Of a DNA stretch of 14,723 bases, positions 1-8,191 are shown piece by piece. The stretch spans positions 1 through 14,723 of the forward strand of contig JAGGRU010000306.1 in NCBI GenBank assembly GCA_021159425.1, given 5' to 3'. Under the pieces are notes generated by a model. It had not been told where the DNA came from. It made no database searches and saw only the letters and a list, made by a program, of their open reading frames with translations. Both the position numbers and the translations under genes were made by a program. This DNA comes from Sulfurovum sp. (GTDB taxonomy: Bacteria > Campylobacterota > Campylobacteria > Campylobacterales > Sulfurovaceae). Positions within the stretch are counted from its first letter, which is position 1, and the number at the start of each line of letters is the position of its first letter.

Positions 1-298
1 AACCGTTTTTAAATGTTCTAATATCATCTTTACCTTGGTGAACACGTCTACCAGGTTTAGAGATCTTTTTAAGTTCATTGATAACGCTTTTTTCATTGTC
101 GTCATATTTAAGAACCACTTTAATTGTTTTCTTGTTTCCGTCTTCTTTCACTTTGAAAGACTCAAGGTAACCTTTATCTACCAAAATAGATACAGTTGCT
201 TCAATCGTTTTTGAGTGAAGAAGAGTTGTAACGTCTAGTTTTCTTTGCGCAGCATTTCTTATACGAGTAAGAGAGTCTGCAATTATATCTGTCATCAT
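1..298 (-). CDS. rpsH: 30S ribosomal protein S8, C-terminal part cut by window edge
   Basis: S8 binds the central domain of 16S rRNA, helps assemble the 30S platform, and in enterobacteria also represses the spc operon. The reading frame starts [20 protein letters not shown], matching the S8 N-terminal signature, and continues through [12 protein letters not shown] to the left edge. About 99 of the usual roughly 131 codons are present and there is no stop in the window. Two adjacent ATG codons (298 and 295) could start it. AAGGAG lies 9 bases before the first, so 298 is used, but 295 is equally possible. It follows rpsN by 13 bases in the same operon, the standard spc order. Confidence 0.95.
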   Translation of the reverse strand, partial: MMTDIIADSLTRIRNAAQRKLDVTTLLHSKTIEATVSILVDKGYLESFKVKEDGNKKTIKVVLKYDDNEKSVINELKKISKPGRRVHQGKDDIRTFKNG

Positions 299-311
299 CT
301 TTTTCTTCTCC

Positions 312-497
312 TTACCAGCTTGCTTTACGCATACCAGGAATAAGGCCTTCATTGGCCATTTTTCTTAAACATATACGGCAAAGACCAAAGTCTCTGTATA
401 CTGAGTGAGGTCTACCACAAATGTTACATCTTGTATATGCCTGAGTAGAGAATTTTGCTTTTCTCTTCTGCTTAGCTATCATTGATTTCTTAGCCAT
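312..497 (-). CDS. rpsN: 30S ribosomal protein S14, zinc-binding type
   Basis: S14 sits in the head of the 30S subunit near the decoding region. At 61 residues this is the short, zinc-containing form, not the roughly 100-residue zinc-free form. Two CxxC pairs are visible (C24/C27 and C40/C43), spaced as in the zinc-ribbon S14 family. The N-terminus is strongly basic ([16 protein letters not shown]). Its ATG overlaps the rplE stop by one base (TAATG), implying translational coupling. The Cys4 site means this ribosome needs zinc. No zinc-free paralogue is present in the window. Confidence 0.97.
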   Translation of the reverse strand: MAKKSMIAKQKRKAKFSTQAYTRCNICGRPHSVYRDFGLCRICLRKMANEGLIPGMRKASW

Positions 498-1042
498 TAG
501 TTTCTCCCTTTAGAAAAAGGCATTCCAAGCTTTTCTAAAAGCGCGAATCCTTCTTTATCATCTTCAGTACTCGTTACGATCGTAATGTTCATACCATGTG
601 TTTTTATAATTTTATCAAACTCGACTTCCGGGAACATCAATTGTTCTTGAAGGCCGAAGTTATAGTTACCACGTCCGTCAAAACCTTTTCTAGGTGTTCC
701 TCTAAAGTCTTTTACTCTTGGAAGAGCTATAGATACGAGTTTATCAAAGAAGTTATACATATTTGCACCTCTAAGTGTTACTCTGATACCTGTTGGCGCA
801 CCTTCTCTTGCTTTAAAACCTGCAACAGATTTTCTAGCCATAACTACTACTGCTTTTTGACCAGCAATAAGAGAAATAGTATCTGCCATGTTTGCGATCA
901 GCTTAGAGTCTTTACCCTCTTCACCCGCACCCACAGAAATTACTATTTTTTCAAGCTTAGGTGTCTGCATCGGGTTAGAAATCCCACACTCTTCTCTGAG
1001 TGCAGGTACGATGTCATTGTACTTTTGCTTCATTCTACTCAT
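497..1042 (-). CDS. rplE: 50S ribosomal protein L5
   Basis: L5 binds 5S rRNA in the central protuberance and contacts the P-site tRNA and S13 across the subunit bridge. The 181-residue product has the family length. Visible signatures include the segment ending [12 protein letters not shown], the [18 protein letters not shown] stretch, and [21 protein letters not shown]. The C-terminus [20 protein letters not shown] is typical. The start follows the rplX stop by 4 bases and the stop overlaps the rpsN start. An ATG two codons in could also be used. Confidence 0.97.
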   Translation of the reverse strand: MSRMKQKYNDIVPALREECGISNPMQTPKLEKIVISVGAGEEGKDSKLIANMADTISLIAGQKAVVVMARKSVAGFKAREGAPTGIRVTLRGANMYNFFDKLVSIALPRVKDFRGTPRKGFDGRGNYNFGLQEQLMFPEVEFDKIIKTHGMNITIVTSTEDDKEGFALLEKLGMPFSKGRN

Positions 1043-1046
1043 AAGA

Positions 1047-1280
1047 TTACGCCTCTACTTTTTTTACATTTGAGATATGGATAGGCATTTCTTTATTGCT
1101 AAATCCACCCTCTTTGTTCTGCTCGCTTGGTTTAACAGCTTTTTTAACCATTTTACAACCTGCAACGATCACTGCATCTTTTTTTGTAAGTACTTGAAGA
1201 ACTTCTCCAGTCGTACCCTTGTCATCACCAGCGATGATCATTACCTGATCACCCTTTTTGATTTTAAATGTTTTTGCCAT
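1047..1280 (-). CDS. rplX: 50S ribosomal protein L24
   Basis: L24 is an early assembly-initiator protein on domain I of 23S rRNA. The KOW motif is visible in [20 protein letters not shown]. The open frame extends ten codons further upstream, but those codons overlap the end of rplN and encode nothing like L24. Family L24 proteins start with M-x-K followed by the KKGD segment. The ATG at 1280 gives a 77-residue protein and lies one base after the rplN stop. GGAGG sits a suitable distance upstream, inside the rplN end. Confidence 0.95.
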   Translation of the reverse strand: MAKTFKIKKGDQVMIIAGDDKGTTGEVLQVLTKKDAVIVAGCKMVKKAVKPSEQNKEGGFSNKEMPIHISNVKKVEA

Positions 1281-1281
1281 A

Positions 1282-1650
1282 CTACCATACCTCCGGCGCA
1301 AGTGATACAATTTTCATAAAACCTGCATATCTTGTTTCACGAGCAACAGGACCGAAGATACGTGTACCTATTGGCTCTTTTTTATCGTCAAGTATTACAG
1401 CAGCATTGTCATCAAAACGAATAAGTGAACCATTTTCTCTCTGGATCTCTTTTTTTGTTCTAATTACAACAGCTTTAATAACCTTACCTTTTTTTACTTT
1501 TCCGGTTGGAAGTGCTTTTTTAACAGAAGCAACGATCACGTCACCTACTGATGCATATCTTCTTTTAGATCCGCCAAGAACCTTGATACACATGATCTCT
1601 TTTGCACCAGAGTTATCTGCTACATTTAATCTAGTAAAACCTTGGATCAT
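1282..1650 (-). CDS. rplN: 50S ribosomal protein L14
   Basis: L14 lies at the subunit interface and forms intersubunit bridges with 16S rRNA and L19. The protein is 122 residues, exactly the usual size. The N-terminus [19 protein letters not shown] is the family signature and [19 protein letters not shown] follows. The C-terminus [12 protein letters not shown] is also typical. The ATG overlaps the rpsQ stop by one base (TAATG), so translation is probably coupled. Confidence 0.98.
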   Translation of the reverse strand: MIQGFTRLNVADNSGAKEIMCIKVLGGSKRRYASVGDVIVASVKKALPTGKVKKGKVIKAVVIRTKKEIQRENGSLIRFDDNAAVILDDKKEPIGTRIFGPVARETRYAGFMKIVSLAPEVW

Positions 1651-1898
1651 TACACTTCTCCTCTCTTCACAATTTCAAGAAGTCTGAAACTTTTTGTTTT
1701 AGATAGCGGTCTACATTCAACTGCAGTTACCGTATCTCCAACATTAATGTCATTTTTCTCATCGTGAATAAGATATTTCTTAAATCTTTTTACAGTCTTG
1801 TGGTATCTTGGGTGAAGTACTTTTCTCTCAACGATCATCGTTGCAGTTTTGTCTCCAGCCTTTTTAATCACAGTACCAGTTATTTGTCTTTTTGGCAT
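1650..1898 (-). CDS. rpsQ: 30S ribosomal protein S17
   Basis: S17 is a primary 16S rRNA binder of the 5' domain with an OB fold. The 82-residue product starts [13 protein letters not shown] and carries the conserved [19 protein letters not shown] segment followed by [20 protein letters not shown], a near-complete S17 signature. It begins 10 bases after rpmC and its stop overlaps the rplN start. Confidence 0.97.
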   Translation of the reverse strand: MPKRQITGTVIKKAGDKTATMIVERKVLHPRYHKTVKRFKKYLIHDEKNDINVGDTVTAVECRPLSKTKSFRLLEIVKRGEV

Positions 1899-1908
1899 AT
1901 CTGACCCC

Positions 1909-2100
1909 TTACTTCGATCTAGCAGCAGTGATTGCTGTCTGGATTTTTGCGATATCTTTTTTCGCTACTCTTAACTCAGTAGTGTTTGTCAATTGCATAG
2001 TCTTCTGCTTTGCATTAAGTGTAAACAACTCAAGTTTTTTCTCTTTAAGCATCGCCAAAAGGTCTGCTTCACTTTTATCTTTTAAATCAATATAGTTCAT
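1909..2100 (-). CDS. rpmC: 50S ribosomal protein L29
   Basis: L29 sits by the exit tunnel next to L23, where trigger factor and the signal recognition particle dock. The 63-residue product is two helices with a short turn, as usual: helix 1 contains [20 protein letters not shown] and helix 2 runs from about [20 protein letters not shown]. The start lies 14 bases inside the rplP coding region, the largest overlap in this operon, suggesting coupled translation. The ATG at 2100 gives the expected family N-terminus. Confidence 0.95.
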   Translation of the reverse strand: MNYIDLKDKSEADLLAMLKEKKLELFTLNAKQKTMQLTNTTELRVAKKDIAKIQTAITAARSK

Positions 2101-2512
2101 TAGTATCCTTTAAAGCGATGATCTTACACTTAAATGGCATTTTATGAATTGCAAGTGTTAAAGCGGCTCTTCCAAGCTCTTCTTCTACACCGGCCATTTC
2201 GAAGATGATTCTTCCCGGCTTAATATTCATAACCCATTTATCAACAGCTCCCTTACCTTTACCCATTCTTGTTTCAAGTGGTTTAGCAGTAATAGGCTTA
2301 TCCGGGAAAACTCTAATCCAAGTTTTACCAGTTCTGTTAATTTTTCTTGTCATAGTAATACGCGCAGCTTCGATCTGTCTAGAATCAATTCTACCAGCTT
2401 CTACAGCTTTGATCGCGATATCACCGAACTCAATTTTGTTGCCTCTGAAAGATTTACCGCGATTACGGCCTTTCATCTGCTTTCTCCATTTGGTTCTTTT
2501 AGGCATTAACAT
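2087..2512 (-). CDS. rplP: 50S ribosomal protein L16
   Basis: L16 lies between the A-site tRNA elbow and helix 38 of 23S rRNA and is added late in 50S assembly. Signatures include [39 protein letters not shown] and [20 protein letters not shown]. Two starts are possible. The ATG at 2512 gives MLMPKR, as I recall for Campylobacter L16, and has GAGG 9 bases upstream. The ATG at 2506 would give MPKR but sits about 15 bases from that site. The first is used (141 residues). The C-terminal codons overlap the start of rpmC. Confidence 0.96.
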   Translation of the reverse strand: MLMPKRTKWRKQMKGRNRGKSFRGNKIEFGDIAIKAVEAGRIDSRQIEAARITMTRKINRTGKTWIRVFPDKPITAKPLETRMGKGKGAVDKWVMNIKPGRIIFEMAGVEEELGRAALTLAIHKMPFKCKIIALKDTNELY

Positions 2513-2514
2513 AA

Positions 2515-3213
2515 TTATTCACCTCTTTTTCTAGATGGACGTCTTCCACCTTTTTTCTCTTCTTTTGGCTCCGCTTGGATACCTTTAGCAAGAACTTCAC
2601 CTTTGAAGATCCATACTTTGATACCAATGATTCCATAAGTAGTATGTGCTTCAGCAAAACCGTAATCGATCTTCGCTCTAAGCGTATGAAGAGGAACTCT
2701 ACCCTCTAAGTACCACTCAGTTCTTGCCATCTCAGCACCACCAAGACGACCGGAAACAGAAACTTTAATTCCTTTTGCACCTGATTTAAGTGCTCCCTGG
2801 ATTACTTTTTTCATAGCACGTCTAAATGCTGTTCTTCTCTCAAGTTGAGTTGCAACATTCTCAGCAGCCAGTTGACCTGAAGCTTGAGGACGTTTCTCTT
2901 CTTTAATGTTGATCGCTACATCTTTACCAAGCATTTTGATAAGTGTTGCTTTCAATTTCTCAATATCCGCACCTTTTTTCCCGATGATAATACCAGGACG
3001 TGCAGTTACAATGTTGATTCTTAATTTTTTAACCGTTCTTTCGATGATGATGTTAGAAACACCTGCATAGAAAAGTTCTTTTTTTAGGAATTTTCTGATC
3101 TTGTAATCTTCAGCAATAAATTCTGCCGTTCTTCCTTTTGCCGGAAACCATCTTGATTCCCAGTTTCTGTTGATTCCAAGTCTAAGACCTATAGGATTTA
3201 CTTTTTGACCCAT
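2515..3213 (-). CDS. rpsC: 30S ribosomal protein S3
   Basis: S3 lines the mRNA entry channel with S4 and S5 and has helicase-related contacts. The 232-residue protein begins [21 protein letters not shown] type II KH domain follows, with its GxxG loop at about residues 78-81 in [16 protein letters not shown]. The C-terminal domain has [19 protein letters not shown] and [19 protein letters not shown], both canonical. The tail is very basic and low in complexity ([11 protein letters not shown]). It starts one base after the rplV stop. Confidence 0.98.
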   Translation of the reverse strand: MGQKVNPIGLRLGINRNWESRWFPAKGRTAEFIAEDYKIRKFLKKELFYAGVSNIIIERTVKKLRINIVTARPGIIIGKKGADIEKLKATLIKMLGKDVAINIKEEKRPQASGQLAAENVATQLERRTAFRRAMKKVIQGALKSGAKGIKVSVSGRLGGAEMARTEWYLEGRVPLHTLRAKIDYGFAEAHTTYGIIGIKVWIFKGEVLAKGIQAEPKEEKKGGRRPSRKRGE

Positions 3214-3214
3214 A

Positions 3215-3553
3215 TTATGCGTCCTCCCCAGTTTTTTCAGCTACGCCAACTTCTACAAGAATGTGTGCTGTTGGTTTAATAATTCTAGAAGCTGTACCTC
3301 TAGCTCTTGGTCTCCATCTTTTCATTACCGCTGCTTTGTCAATTCTACAAGAAGTGATCGTCACTTCTTCTGGTTCAAAGTCACCATTAGCAACTGCAGA
3401 TGCAATTACCTTAGAAAGGATACCCGCTGCTTTGTTAGGCATAAATTCAAGAGAAGCCAATGCTAACTCTGCGTTCATTCCCTGTACTTCTCTAGCGATC
3501 AATCTAGCTTTAGTAGGAGAAACTCTTACGAATTTTAATAATGCTCTACTCAT
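3215..3553 (-). CDS. rplV: 50S ribosomal protein L22
   Basis: L22 spans the 50S subunit. Its long beta hairpin forms part of the peptide exit tunnel constriction with L4, and macrolide resistance changes map there in other bacteria. The 112-residue product contains [17 protein letters not shown] near the start and the hairpin segment [20 protein letters not shown] at about residues 78-97. No unusual insertion is visible in the hairpin. It is separated from rpsS and rpsC by one base on each side. Confidence 0.97.
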   Translation of the reverse strand: MSRALLKFVRVSPTKARLIAREVQGMNAELALASLEFMPNKAAGILSKVIASAVANGDFEPEEVTITSCRIDKAAVMKRWRPRARGTASRIIKPTAHILVEVGVAEKTGEDA

Positions 3554-3554
3554 A

Positions 3555-3833
3555 TTAACCTACCTTCTTCTGAACAGAACCTTTGTGGCCCCTAAATGTT
3601 CTAGTTGGTGCGAATTCACCCAGTTTATAACCTACATGGTTTTCAGTTATAAATACCGGTATAAATTGTCTTCCGTTGTGAACATTGATAGTTAAACCAA
3701 TGAACTCTGGGAATATCATAGATCTTCTTGACCAAGTTTTGATTGGTTTTTTATCAGAAGACTCTTTTGCTGCTAACACTTTTTTCATTAGGTGACCATC
3801 GATAAATGGACCTTTTTTTGTCGATCTTGCCAT
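3555..3833 (-). CDS. rpsS: 30S ribosomal protein S19
   Basis: S19 is in the 30S head, binds together with S13, and contacts the A-site finger. The 92-residue sequence shows [19 protein letters not shown], then [19 protein letters not shown], then [20 protein letters not shown], which are the three conserved S19 blocks. It starts 3 bases after rplB. Confidence 0.98.
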   Translation of the reverse strand: MARSTKKGPFIDGHLMKKVLAAKESSDKKPIKTWSRRSMIFPEFIGLTINVHNGRQFIPVFITENHVGYKLGEFAPTRTFRGHKGSVQKKVG

Positions 3834-3836
3834 ATC

Positions 3837-4673
3837 TTAGCCCCTACCTGTTTTCTTTTTAGTGATAATTAACTTATCACTAGCTTTTTTCTTACGAGTC
3901 TTAAACCCTTTAGCTGGCGTACCCCATGGAGATACTGGATGTCTACCTGAGTTCGTCTTACCTTCACCACCACCGTGTGGGTGATCAATCGGGTTCATCG
4001 CAGAACCACGTGTTTGTGGTCTGATACCAAGGTGACGACTTCTACCTGCTTTACCGATAACGATATTTGAGAAATCTTCATTTCCTACTGTACCGATCGT
4101 TGCAAGACATTCAGCAAGGATATATCTCATCTCAGATGAAGGAAGTCTAAGAGATACGTATTTACCATCTCTACCCATGATCTGTGCATAACCACCCGCT
4201 GAACGTGCGATCTGACCACCATGACCTGGACTCATTTCAATGTTGTGAACCAATGTTCCTACAGGAATACTTTTCAACTTCATTGTGTTACCGGTTTTAA
4301 TATCAAGACCAGACTCAGCTGACATGATCTTATCACCTACGTTAAGACCTTTTGGTTGAAGTACGTATCTTCTGTCACCATCAACATATTTGATAAGACA
4401 AATTCTACAGTTTCTGTACGGATCGTACTCAACAGTTGCAACAGTACCTTCGATATTAAATTTATTTCTTTTAAAGTCAATGATTCTGTATAGTTTTTTA
4501 GCACCTGCTTCTCTGTGACGAGAAGTGATTCTACCGTTACTGTTTCTACCTGCAGATCTTGGAAGATTTTTAAGTAGTGCTCTAACGCTTGCTTTAGCAG
4601 TGATATCACCACTGTCAAGGTTAGTCATATAACGACGTGAAGGTGTGGTTGGTTTATATGTTTTAATTGCCAT
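3837..4673 (-). CDS. rplB: 50S ribosomal protein L2
   Basis: L2 is a primary 23S rRNA binder needed for subunit association and peptidyl-transferase centre organisation. The 278-residue length is standard. The conserved block DHPHGGGEG lies at residues 230-238, with H231 and H233 at the functionally important histidine positions. [14 protein letters not shown] follows and the tail is basic. The N-terminal half has the usual RNA-binding stretch [19 protein letters not shown]. The start lies 9 bases after rplW. Confidence 0.98.
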   Translation of the reverse strand: MAIKTYKPTTPSRRYMTNLDSGDITAKASVRALLKNLPRSAGRNSNGRITSRHREAGAKKLYRIIDFKRNKFNIEGTVATVEYDPYRNCRICLIKYVDGDRRYVLQPKGLNVGDKIMSAESGLDIKTGNTMKLKSIPVGTLVHNIEMSPGHGGQIARSAGGYAQIMGRDGKYVSLRLPSSEMRYILAECLATIGTVGNEDFSNIVIGKAGRSRHLGIRPQTRGSAMNPIDHPHGGGEGKTNSGRHPVSPWGTPAKGFKTRKKKASDKLIITKKKTGRG

Positions 4674-4682
4674 CTACTCTCC

Positions 4683-4964
4683 TTATACCGCTAAGCTTTC
4701 GATTTTTGCATCTTCAGGAAGCTTCACATAGAACTTTTTCAAGTCTGGTCTTTTTCCTTCGATACCTTTAAATCTTTTCACTTTACCGTTTACTCTCATT
4801 GAGTTAACTCTAAGTGGATTGATCCCGAAGAATTCTCTGAAAACTTCTTTAAGACCATTTTTAGTCATTCTTGGAGTTGTTTGAACTACGATGACACCCT
4901 CTTCCTGAAGAGCCAAACTCTTCTCTGTATACATAATTGATTTAATATCTGTAATATCTGCCAT
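4683..4964 (-). CDS. rplW: 50S ribosomal protein L23
   Basis: L23 is at the exit tunnel and is the docking site for trigger factor and the signal recognition particle, whose RNA gene is also in this window. The 93-residue product shows [20 protein letters not shown], then a segment ending [21 protein letters not shown], matching the family's conserved core (T-EK near the N-terminus, then F-V-VN-N). It lies one base after rplD. Confidence 0.95.
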   Translation of the reverse strand: MADITDIKSIMYTEKSLALQEEGVIVVQTTPRMTKNGLKEVFREFFGINPLRVNSMRVNGKVKRFKGIEGKRPDLKKFYVKLPEDAKIESLAV

Positions 4965-4965
4965 C

Positions 4966-5556
4966 TTAAGCCTCTTTAGTCAATTTATCAAATATTGCTT
5001 TTTCGATCACGATTGAGTGATATGCTGCAGCAAGATAAGCGTTAAGCTCATTTGATTCAATAAGGTATGCGTTTTGAAGATTTCTGAATGCTAAGAAAGT
5101 CTTATCATCGATCATCTCTTTTACTACAAGTACATCTCTTTGCTCAAGACCGTTCACAAATGCCAAAGCATCTTTTGTTTTACCAGATTCAATAGCGATG
5201 TTGTCAACCACGAAAAGTCTTTCGTTCGCTGCCATCTCTGCCAATGCATGGTAAAGCGCAATTTTCTTTTGCTTTTTGTTTACTTTCTGATCATAGTTTC
5301 TGTTTGTGCTAGGTCCGAATGCAACACCACCACCAACGAAAATAGGAGATCTTAATGAACCTGCTCTCGCACGTCCTCCACCTTTTTGAGCCCATGGTTT
5401 TTTACCACCACCTCTTACCGCTGATCTGTTCTTAGTTTGAGCAGTGTTTGCTCTAAGTCCTGCTGCATATGCTTTACAATAAAGGTAAAGGTTATGCGGA
5501 TGAACATCTAAAAATGATGCTGGAAGGTCTGTTGTTTTAATTACTGTTGTTTTCAT
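4966..5556 (-). CDS. rplD: 50S ribosomal protein L4
   Basis: L4 organises domain I of 23S rRNA and inserts a loop into the exit tunnel. In E. coli it also represses the S10 operon, through transcription attenuation and translation. The 196-residue product carries the tunnel-loop signature [20 protein letters not shown] near residues 48-67. The second half has the Rossmann-like segments ([40 protein letters not shown]). The ATG overlaps the rplC stop by one base. The N-terminus is slightly shorter than the Campylobacter protein as I recall it. Confidence 0.97.
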   Translation of the reverse strand: MKTTVIKTTDLPASFLDVHPHNLYLYCKAYAAGLRANTAQTKNRSAVRGGGKKPWAQKGGGRARAGSLRSPIFVGGGVAFGPSTNRNYDQKVNKKQKKIALYHALAEMAANERLFVVDNIAIESGKTKDALAFVNGLEQRDVLVVKEMIDDKTFLAFRNLQNAYLIESNELNAYLAAAYHSIVIEKAIFDKLTKEA

Positions 5557-6137
5557 TATTTAACTATCCTTACTAATCCTCTGGCACCATTGTGACCAGG
5601 AATTGAACCTTTTAATACTAAGATGCCGTTTTCAGCATCAAATGACAATACGTCATTTTTAACAGTCACTTGTGAATTACCATAATGACCAGGCATTTTC
5701 TTACCTTTCATTACACGTCCAGGCCACTCTGCATTACCGATAGAACCGATACGTCTACCCATTCTGTGCCCATGTGAACCAGGTCCGCCGCCAAAGTTGT
5801 GACGCTTCATACCACCGGCAAAACCTCTACCCTTAGTATTAAGAGATGTTTTTACCAATGTAGTTTCAGAAAGTATTGCTGTGCTTAAATCGCCAGCTTC
5901 AGTACCTTCAGCAACTTCAATAGTCATAAATTTGTTAAACTCTTTAGAAACATTAAATTTAGTCTGCTGACCTTCAATGCTTTTATTAAGTTTTTTACTT
6001 GAGTTGTACGCAACAAGTGCTTTACCGTCTTCTTTCACTTCACAAACTTTCGTTTCAATGACTTTAAGAAGGGTAACTGGAACACTTGGTACATCAACAG
6101 TTCTGCTCATACCAATTTTTTCTATAATAAATTCCAT
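5556..6137 (-). CDS. rplC: 50S ribosomal protein L3
   Basis: L3 is an assembly initiator that reaches the peptidyl-transferase centre. Signatures are [20 protein letters not shown] (about residues 101-120), [20 protein letters not shown] and [11 protein letters not shown]. In E. coli a glutamine after the GSIG motif is methylated by PrmB. Here the residues after GSIG (131-134) are N-A-E-W, so the glutamine is absent. From memory this is also true of Campylobacter L3, so it is probably lineage-typical. The gene starts 8 bases after rpsJ and overlaps rplD by one base. Confidence 0.97.
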   Translation of the reverse strand: MEFIIEKIGMSRTVDVPSVPVTLLKVIETKVCEVKEDGKALVAYNSSKKLNKSIEGQQTKFNVSKEFNKFMTIEVAEGTEAGDLSTAILSETTLVKTSLNTKGRGFAGGMKRHNFGGGPGSHGHRMGRRIGSIGNAEWPGRVMKGKKMPGHYGNSQVTVKNDVLSFDAENGILVLKGSIPGHNGARGLVRIVK

Positions 6138-6145
6138 CTCTACTC

Positions 6146-6457
6146 CTACTTGTCCATTGATCTGATTTCAACTTCGATTTCAGGTGCTAAGTCTAACTTC
6201 ATAAGAGAGTCTATAGTATCTGAAGTAGCCGAAACGATGTCGATCATTCTTCCGTGAATTCTGATCTCAAACTGCTCACGTGCATCTTTGTTTACGTGTG
6301 GAGATTTAAGAACCGTATAACGCTTCATCTTAGTTGGCATTGGAATTGGCCCTCTAATTTCTGCACCTGTACGTTTAACTGCATCTACAATAGCAGCAAC
6401 TGATCTGTCTAACACTCTGTGATCGTAAGCTTTAAGCTTTAATCTAATTTTTTCCAT
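6146..6457 (-). CDS. rpsJ: 30S ribosomal protein S10 (also transcription factor NusE)
   Basis: S10 is a 30S head protein that doubles as NusE, which pairs with NusB on boxA RNA during antitermination. The 103-residue protein starts [20 protein letters not shown], then [20 protein letters not shown] and [15 protein letters not shown], all canonical. It is the first gene of the operon, 82 bases downstream of the predicted transcription start. AAAGG sits 6 bases before the ATG. Confidence 0.98.
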   Translation of the reverse strand: MEKIRLKLKAYDHRVLDRSVAAIVDAVKRTGAEIRGPIPMPTKMKRYTVLKSPHVNKDAREQFEIRIHGRMIDIVSATSDTIDSLMKLDLAPEIEVEIRSMDK

Positions 6458-6540
6458 ATTTTACCTTTAAAGAACTCGTTAGCATGGCAAAGCCAAGGTG
6501 CCTAAACACAGGGGTTTAACCCTCTAACATAAATTTAGGA
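6458..6540 (-). promoter_or_regulatory. S10 operon leader, structured, with boxA-like sequence
   Basis: The untranslated leader between the predicted start site and rpsJ is about 83 bases. Read on the minus strand it has CCTAAA pairing with TTTAGG around an inner AGGGT/ACCC stem, and a second hairpin TGGC-TTT-GCCA. AGTTCTTTAA at 6467-6476 resembles boxA (consensus roughly TGCTCTTTAA), with two mismatches. In E. coli the S10 leader is the target of L4 autoregulation. This leader is shorter and I cannot match it to that structure. The folding is by eye. Confidence 0.45.
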
Positions 6541-6546
6541 ACGCGA

Positions 6547-6575
6547 ATTATACCCAAAGTTTTTGAAAGGTGCAA
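6547..6575 (-). promoter_or_regulatory. sigma70 promoter of the S10-spc operon
   Basis: On the minus strand TTGCAC (6570-6575) and TATAAT (6547-6552) are separated by exactly 17 bases. The -10 is perfect and the -35 is close to consensus. Transcription would start near 6540. No comparable promoter is obvious inside the packed operon below it, so this may drive all sixteen genes. Confidence 0.85.
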
Positions 6576-6596
6576 TACTATTCAGCCTAAAACCGC

Positions 6597-6649
6597 TACA
6601 ATACAGAAAAAAGTTTCCTTTTAATAAGGAATAACGTCTAAGGCTATCT
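6597..6649 (+). promoter_or_regulatory. possible -10 and leader hairpin of the divergent ATPase gene
   Basis: TACAAT at 6597-6602 could be a -10 for the plus-strand gene. No -35 at the correct spacing was found, which is common in this phylum. A perfect 6-base-pair hairpin (TTCCTT / AAGGAA, loop TTAAT) occupies 6615-6631 in the would-be leader. On the minus strand the same hairpin is followed by a T run, so it could instead weakly insulate the S10 promoter. The ribosome site AAGG at 6640-6643 is 6 bases before the ATG. Confidence 0.35.
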
Positions 6650-7732
6650 ATGGATTTACTGGAATATTATCAAAATCAACATCCGATAAATGACAATTAT
6701 GTAACAAGAAAATGTCAATTGCCTAAAAAAGGAGATATTAATCTCTTTGGTGTCCGTGGTGCTGGTAAGACTACTATAGTATTGGATCTAATGACAGAAG
6801 AGGATGAGGAGAGTACACTCTATATAGACTTTGAAGACCCAAATCTTATCTTTACTCCACTCTCTATAGTCACTATACAGCAATTCATAGATAGAAACGG
6901 GATTAGCCTTCTTATTTTAGACCACTATGCAGAAGGTCTTCTACCCTCTTTTCCAAACGTCGGAAGACTCATTGTTCTCTCACGTATCAAACTCTTAAAT
7001 GAATTTCTCACACCCGCTGAACTTTTTCCTTTGGATTATGAAGAGTTCCTTGCATTTGAGACAAGTATAGCACACAGCAAAGGATTCAATCACTTTTTAC
7101 GTTCAGGTACACTGCCTGGACTTGCACGTTCTCAAAAAACGGCTACACTGTCTATGAAAACTTTTCTACAAAGTTCTTTTGACGGTCATGAGCAAAAGCT
7201 CCTTCTCATACTTGCCCAACATCATACTAAACATTTAACTATACATCAAATTTACACTTATGCCAAAGAGAAATTCAAAGTTTCCAAAGACTGGCTCTAC
7301 AAAACCATGAAACTTTTTACAGAAGAGAAACTTGTATTCTTTATAGATGACCGTTACCAAAAATCAGGAAAGAAGATGCTGCTTTTCGATTTTGCCTTTG
7401 CCAAATACCTGACCGTAGGACAACCCTTCATCATGCAGTTTGACACCATGATAGCACTGGCACTGATGAAACACAACATTACTGTACAAACACTTGGTAT
7501 ACACGGGTACGTAACAAAAGAGAATGAACTCATCGTCCCCGCACCATTTGAGAGTGAAGAGAGTCTCTGGGTAAAGTCACAAAACAAATTTTCCATCTAT
7601 AAAAAATACAATATAAAAAAAGTAACCATAGTCACCGTAGCCAACTCCTACGAATACAATATAGAAAAATTACACTTTGAAGCACTGCCTTTTGATGAAT
7701 GGAGTATTATTAATGATGAAGATAACACGTAG
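6650..7732 (+). CDS. P-loop ATPase (AAA superfamily, AAA_14-like) with winged-helix region
   Basis: Probable ATPase of 360 residues, precise function unknown. The Walker A motif GVRGAGKTT is at residues 34-42, a Walker B-like strand LLILDHY at 87-93 (D91), and a sensor-like strand LIVLSR at 107-112. The following LDYEEFLAFE (128-137) resembles the AAA_14 family motif. A winged-helix-like region covers about 183-235 and a C-terminal domain about 245-350 is DUF4143- or nuclease-like in layout. That last assignment is weak. The gene is divergent from rpsJ. I recall a conserved ATP-binding protein in the same place in H. pylori (HP1321), which would make it a conserved neighbour. The stop codon TAG is inside a REP-like element. 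The start is supported by AAGG with 6-base spacing. Confidence 0.75.
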   Translation: MDLLEYYQNQHPINDNYVTRKCQLPKKGDINLFGVRGAGKTTIVLDLMTEEDEESTLYIDFEDPNLIFTPLSIVTIQQFIDRNGISLLILDHYAEGLLPSFPNVGRLIVLSRIKLLNEFLTPAELFPLDYEEFLAFETSIAHSKGFNHFLRSGTLPGLARSQKTATLSMKTFLQSSFDGHEQKLLLILAQHHTKHLTIHQIYTYAKEKFKVSKDWLYKTMKLFTEEKLVFFIDDRYQKSGKKMLLFDFAFAKYLTVGQPFIMQFDTMIALALMKHNITVQTLGIHGYVTKENELIVPAPFESEESLWVKSQNKFSIYKKYNIKKVTIVTVANSYEYNIEKLHFEALPFDEWSIINDEDNT

Positions 7733-7748
7733 GGTCGGTTTACCGACC
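7729..7748 (+). repeat. REP-like palindrome with GTAG box, overlapping a stop codon
   Basis: GTAG (7729-7732) is followed directly by GGTCGG-TTTA-CCGACC (7733-7748), a perfect 6-base-pair hairpin. This is the layout of REP sequences mobilised by RAYT (TnpA_REP) transposases: a GTAG/GGAG tetranucleotide 5' of a palindrome. The TAG of the box is the stop codon of the ATPase gene. No RAYT gene is in the window. The identification rests on architecture, not on a family match. Confidence 0.6.
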
Positions 7749-7771
7749 ACAAGACAATGATATATGAGATT

Positions 7772-7816
7772 GGTCGGTATACCCCAAGGGCATTTCCGTT
7801 GGGCAACCGACCCTTG
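7772..7816 (-). repeat. second REP-like hairpin, inverted relative to the first
   Basis: GGTCGGT (7772-7778) pairs with ACCGACC (7806-7812), and inside it CCCAA (7783-7787) pairs with TTGGG (7799-7803). Read on the minus strand the element is AAGGGTCGGTT followed by the hairpin, so it mirrors the first copy. The left end AGGGTCGGTT (7731-7740) and the right end AACCGACCCT (7805-7814) are perfect complements over 10 bases, so the whole 7731-7814 block can form one long stem. Such paired inverted REPs are called BIMEs in enterobacteria. It may also terminate transcription of the ATPase gene. Confidence 0.55.
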
Positions 7817-7852
7817 TATTCAAATATATATAAGCAATCTTTAGATAGAATT

Positions 7853-7961
7853 CCCTCGCCTCTTTTCAGACCTGTGCAATGGGACTGAGGGACAATGGGT
7901 CAGGATGGGAACATAGCAGCCCACCTCTCTTTCCTGTGTGCCGCAGTAATCTGGGGAGGGG
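7853..7961 (+). ncRNA. ffs: signal recognition particle RNA (4.5S type)
   Basis: Small bacterial SRP RNA, the scaffold for Ffh in co-translational membrane targeting. The conserved domain is visible: GGGTCAGGATG (7897-7907), the apical GGAA tetraloop (7908-7911) closed by ATG/CAT, then AGCAGCCC (7915-7922), with GTGTGCCG (7936-7943) beyond it. The ends pair: CCCTC near 7853 with GAGGG near 7960, and CAGA (7867-7870) with TCTG (7950-7953). The ends are set by this pairing and may be off by several bases. No confident promoter was found just upstream, where the DNA is very AT-rich (7820-7850). Confidence 0.88.
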
Positions 7962-8030
7962 TACTACAACATTATCTACAATAATCCAAAACTCATTTTT
8001 GTTTATTGACAAGATATTTAATATGTATAA

Positions 8031-8118
8031 TGAGAGGTGTCCGAGTGGTCGAAGGTGCAGACCTGGAACGTCTGTGTGGGGTAACTCACCGAGGGTTCGA
8101 ATCCCTTCCTCTCAGCCA
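8031..8118 (+). tRNA. tRNA-Ser (anticodon GGA)
   Basis: An 88-base class II tRNA with encoded CCA. The acceptor stem TGAGAGG (8031-8037) pairs perfectly with CCTCTCA (8108-8114), then discriminator G and CCA (8116-8118). The anticodon stem CAGAC/GTCTG encloses CTGGAAC, giving anticodon GGA (reads UCC and UCU). A long variable arm (GTGGGGTAACTCAC) and the T arm GGGTTCGAATCCC are present, as required for serine tRNA. It begins 69 bases after ffs with no clear terminator between, so the two may share a transcript processed by RNase P. Confidence 0.97.
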
Positions 8119-8191
8119 TACAATAATACAAATCACCCACGAATAACGGTATATCTTTAAATAATACTTCGTTTAAGGTTTGAAATATCAT

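Noticed and set aside
596..1084. 162-codon plus-strand frame opposite rplE
   Set aside because: Antisense shadow of a highly conserved ribosomal gene, with no ribosome site or family resemblance.
5946..5990. Missing PrmB-target glutamine region in L3 considered as a novelty
   Set aside because: The N-A-E-W in this place also appears, as I recall, in Campylobacter L3, so it is probably normal for the phylum.
8006..8031. TTGACA and TATAAT before tRNA-Ser read as a promoter
   Set aside because: The spacer is 14 bases and the -10 ends on the first base of the mature tRNA, so a transcript from it would start inside the tRNA.
7879..8160. 93-codon plus-strand open frame
   Set aside because: It runs through the SRP RNA and the tRNA-Ser gene. 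Its apparent protein is a translation of structural RNA.
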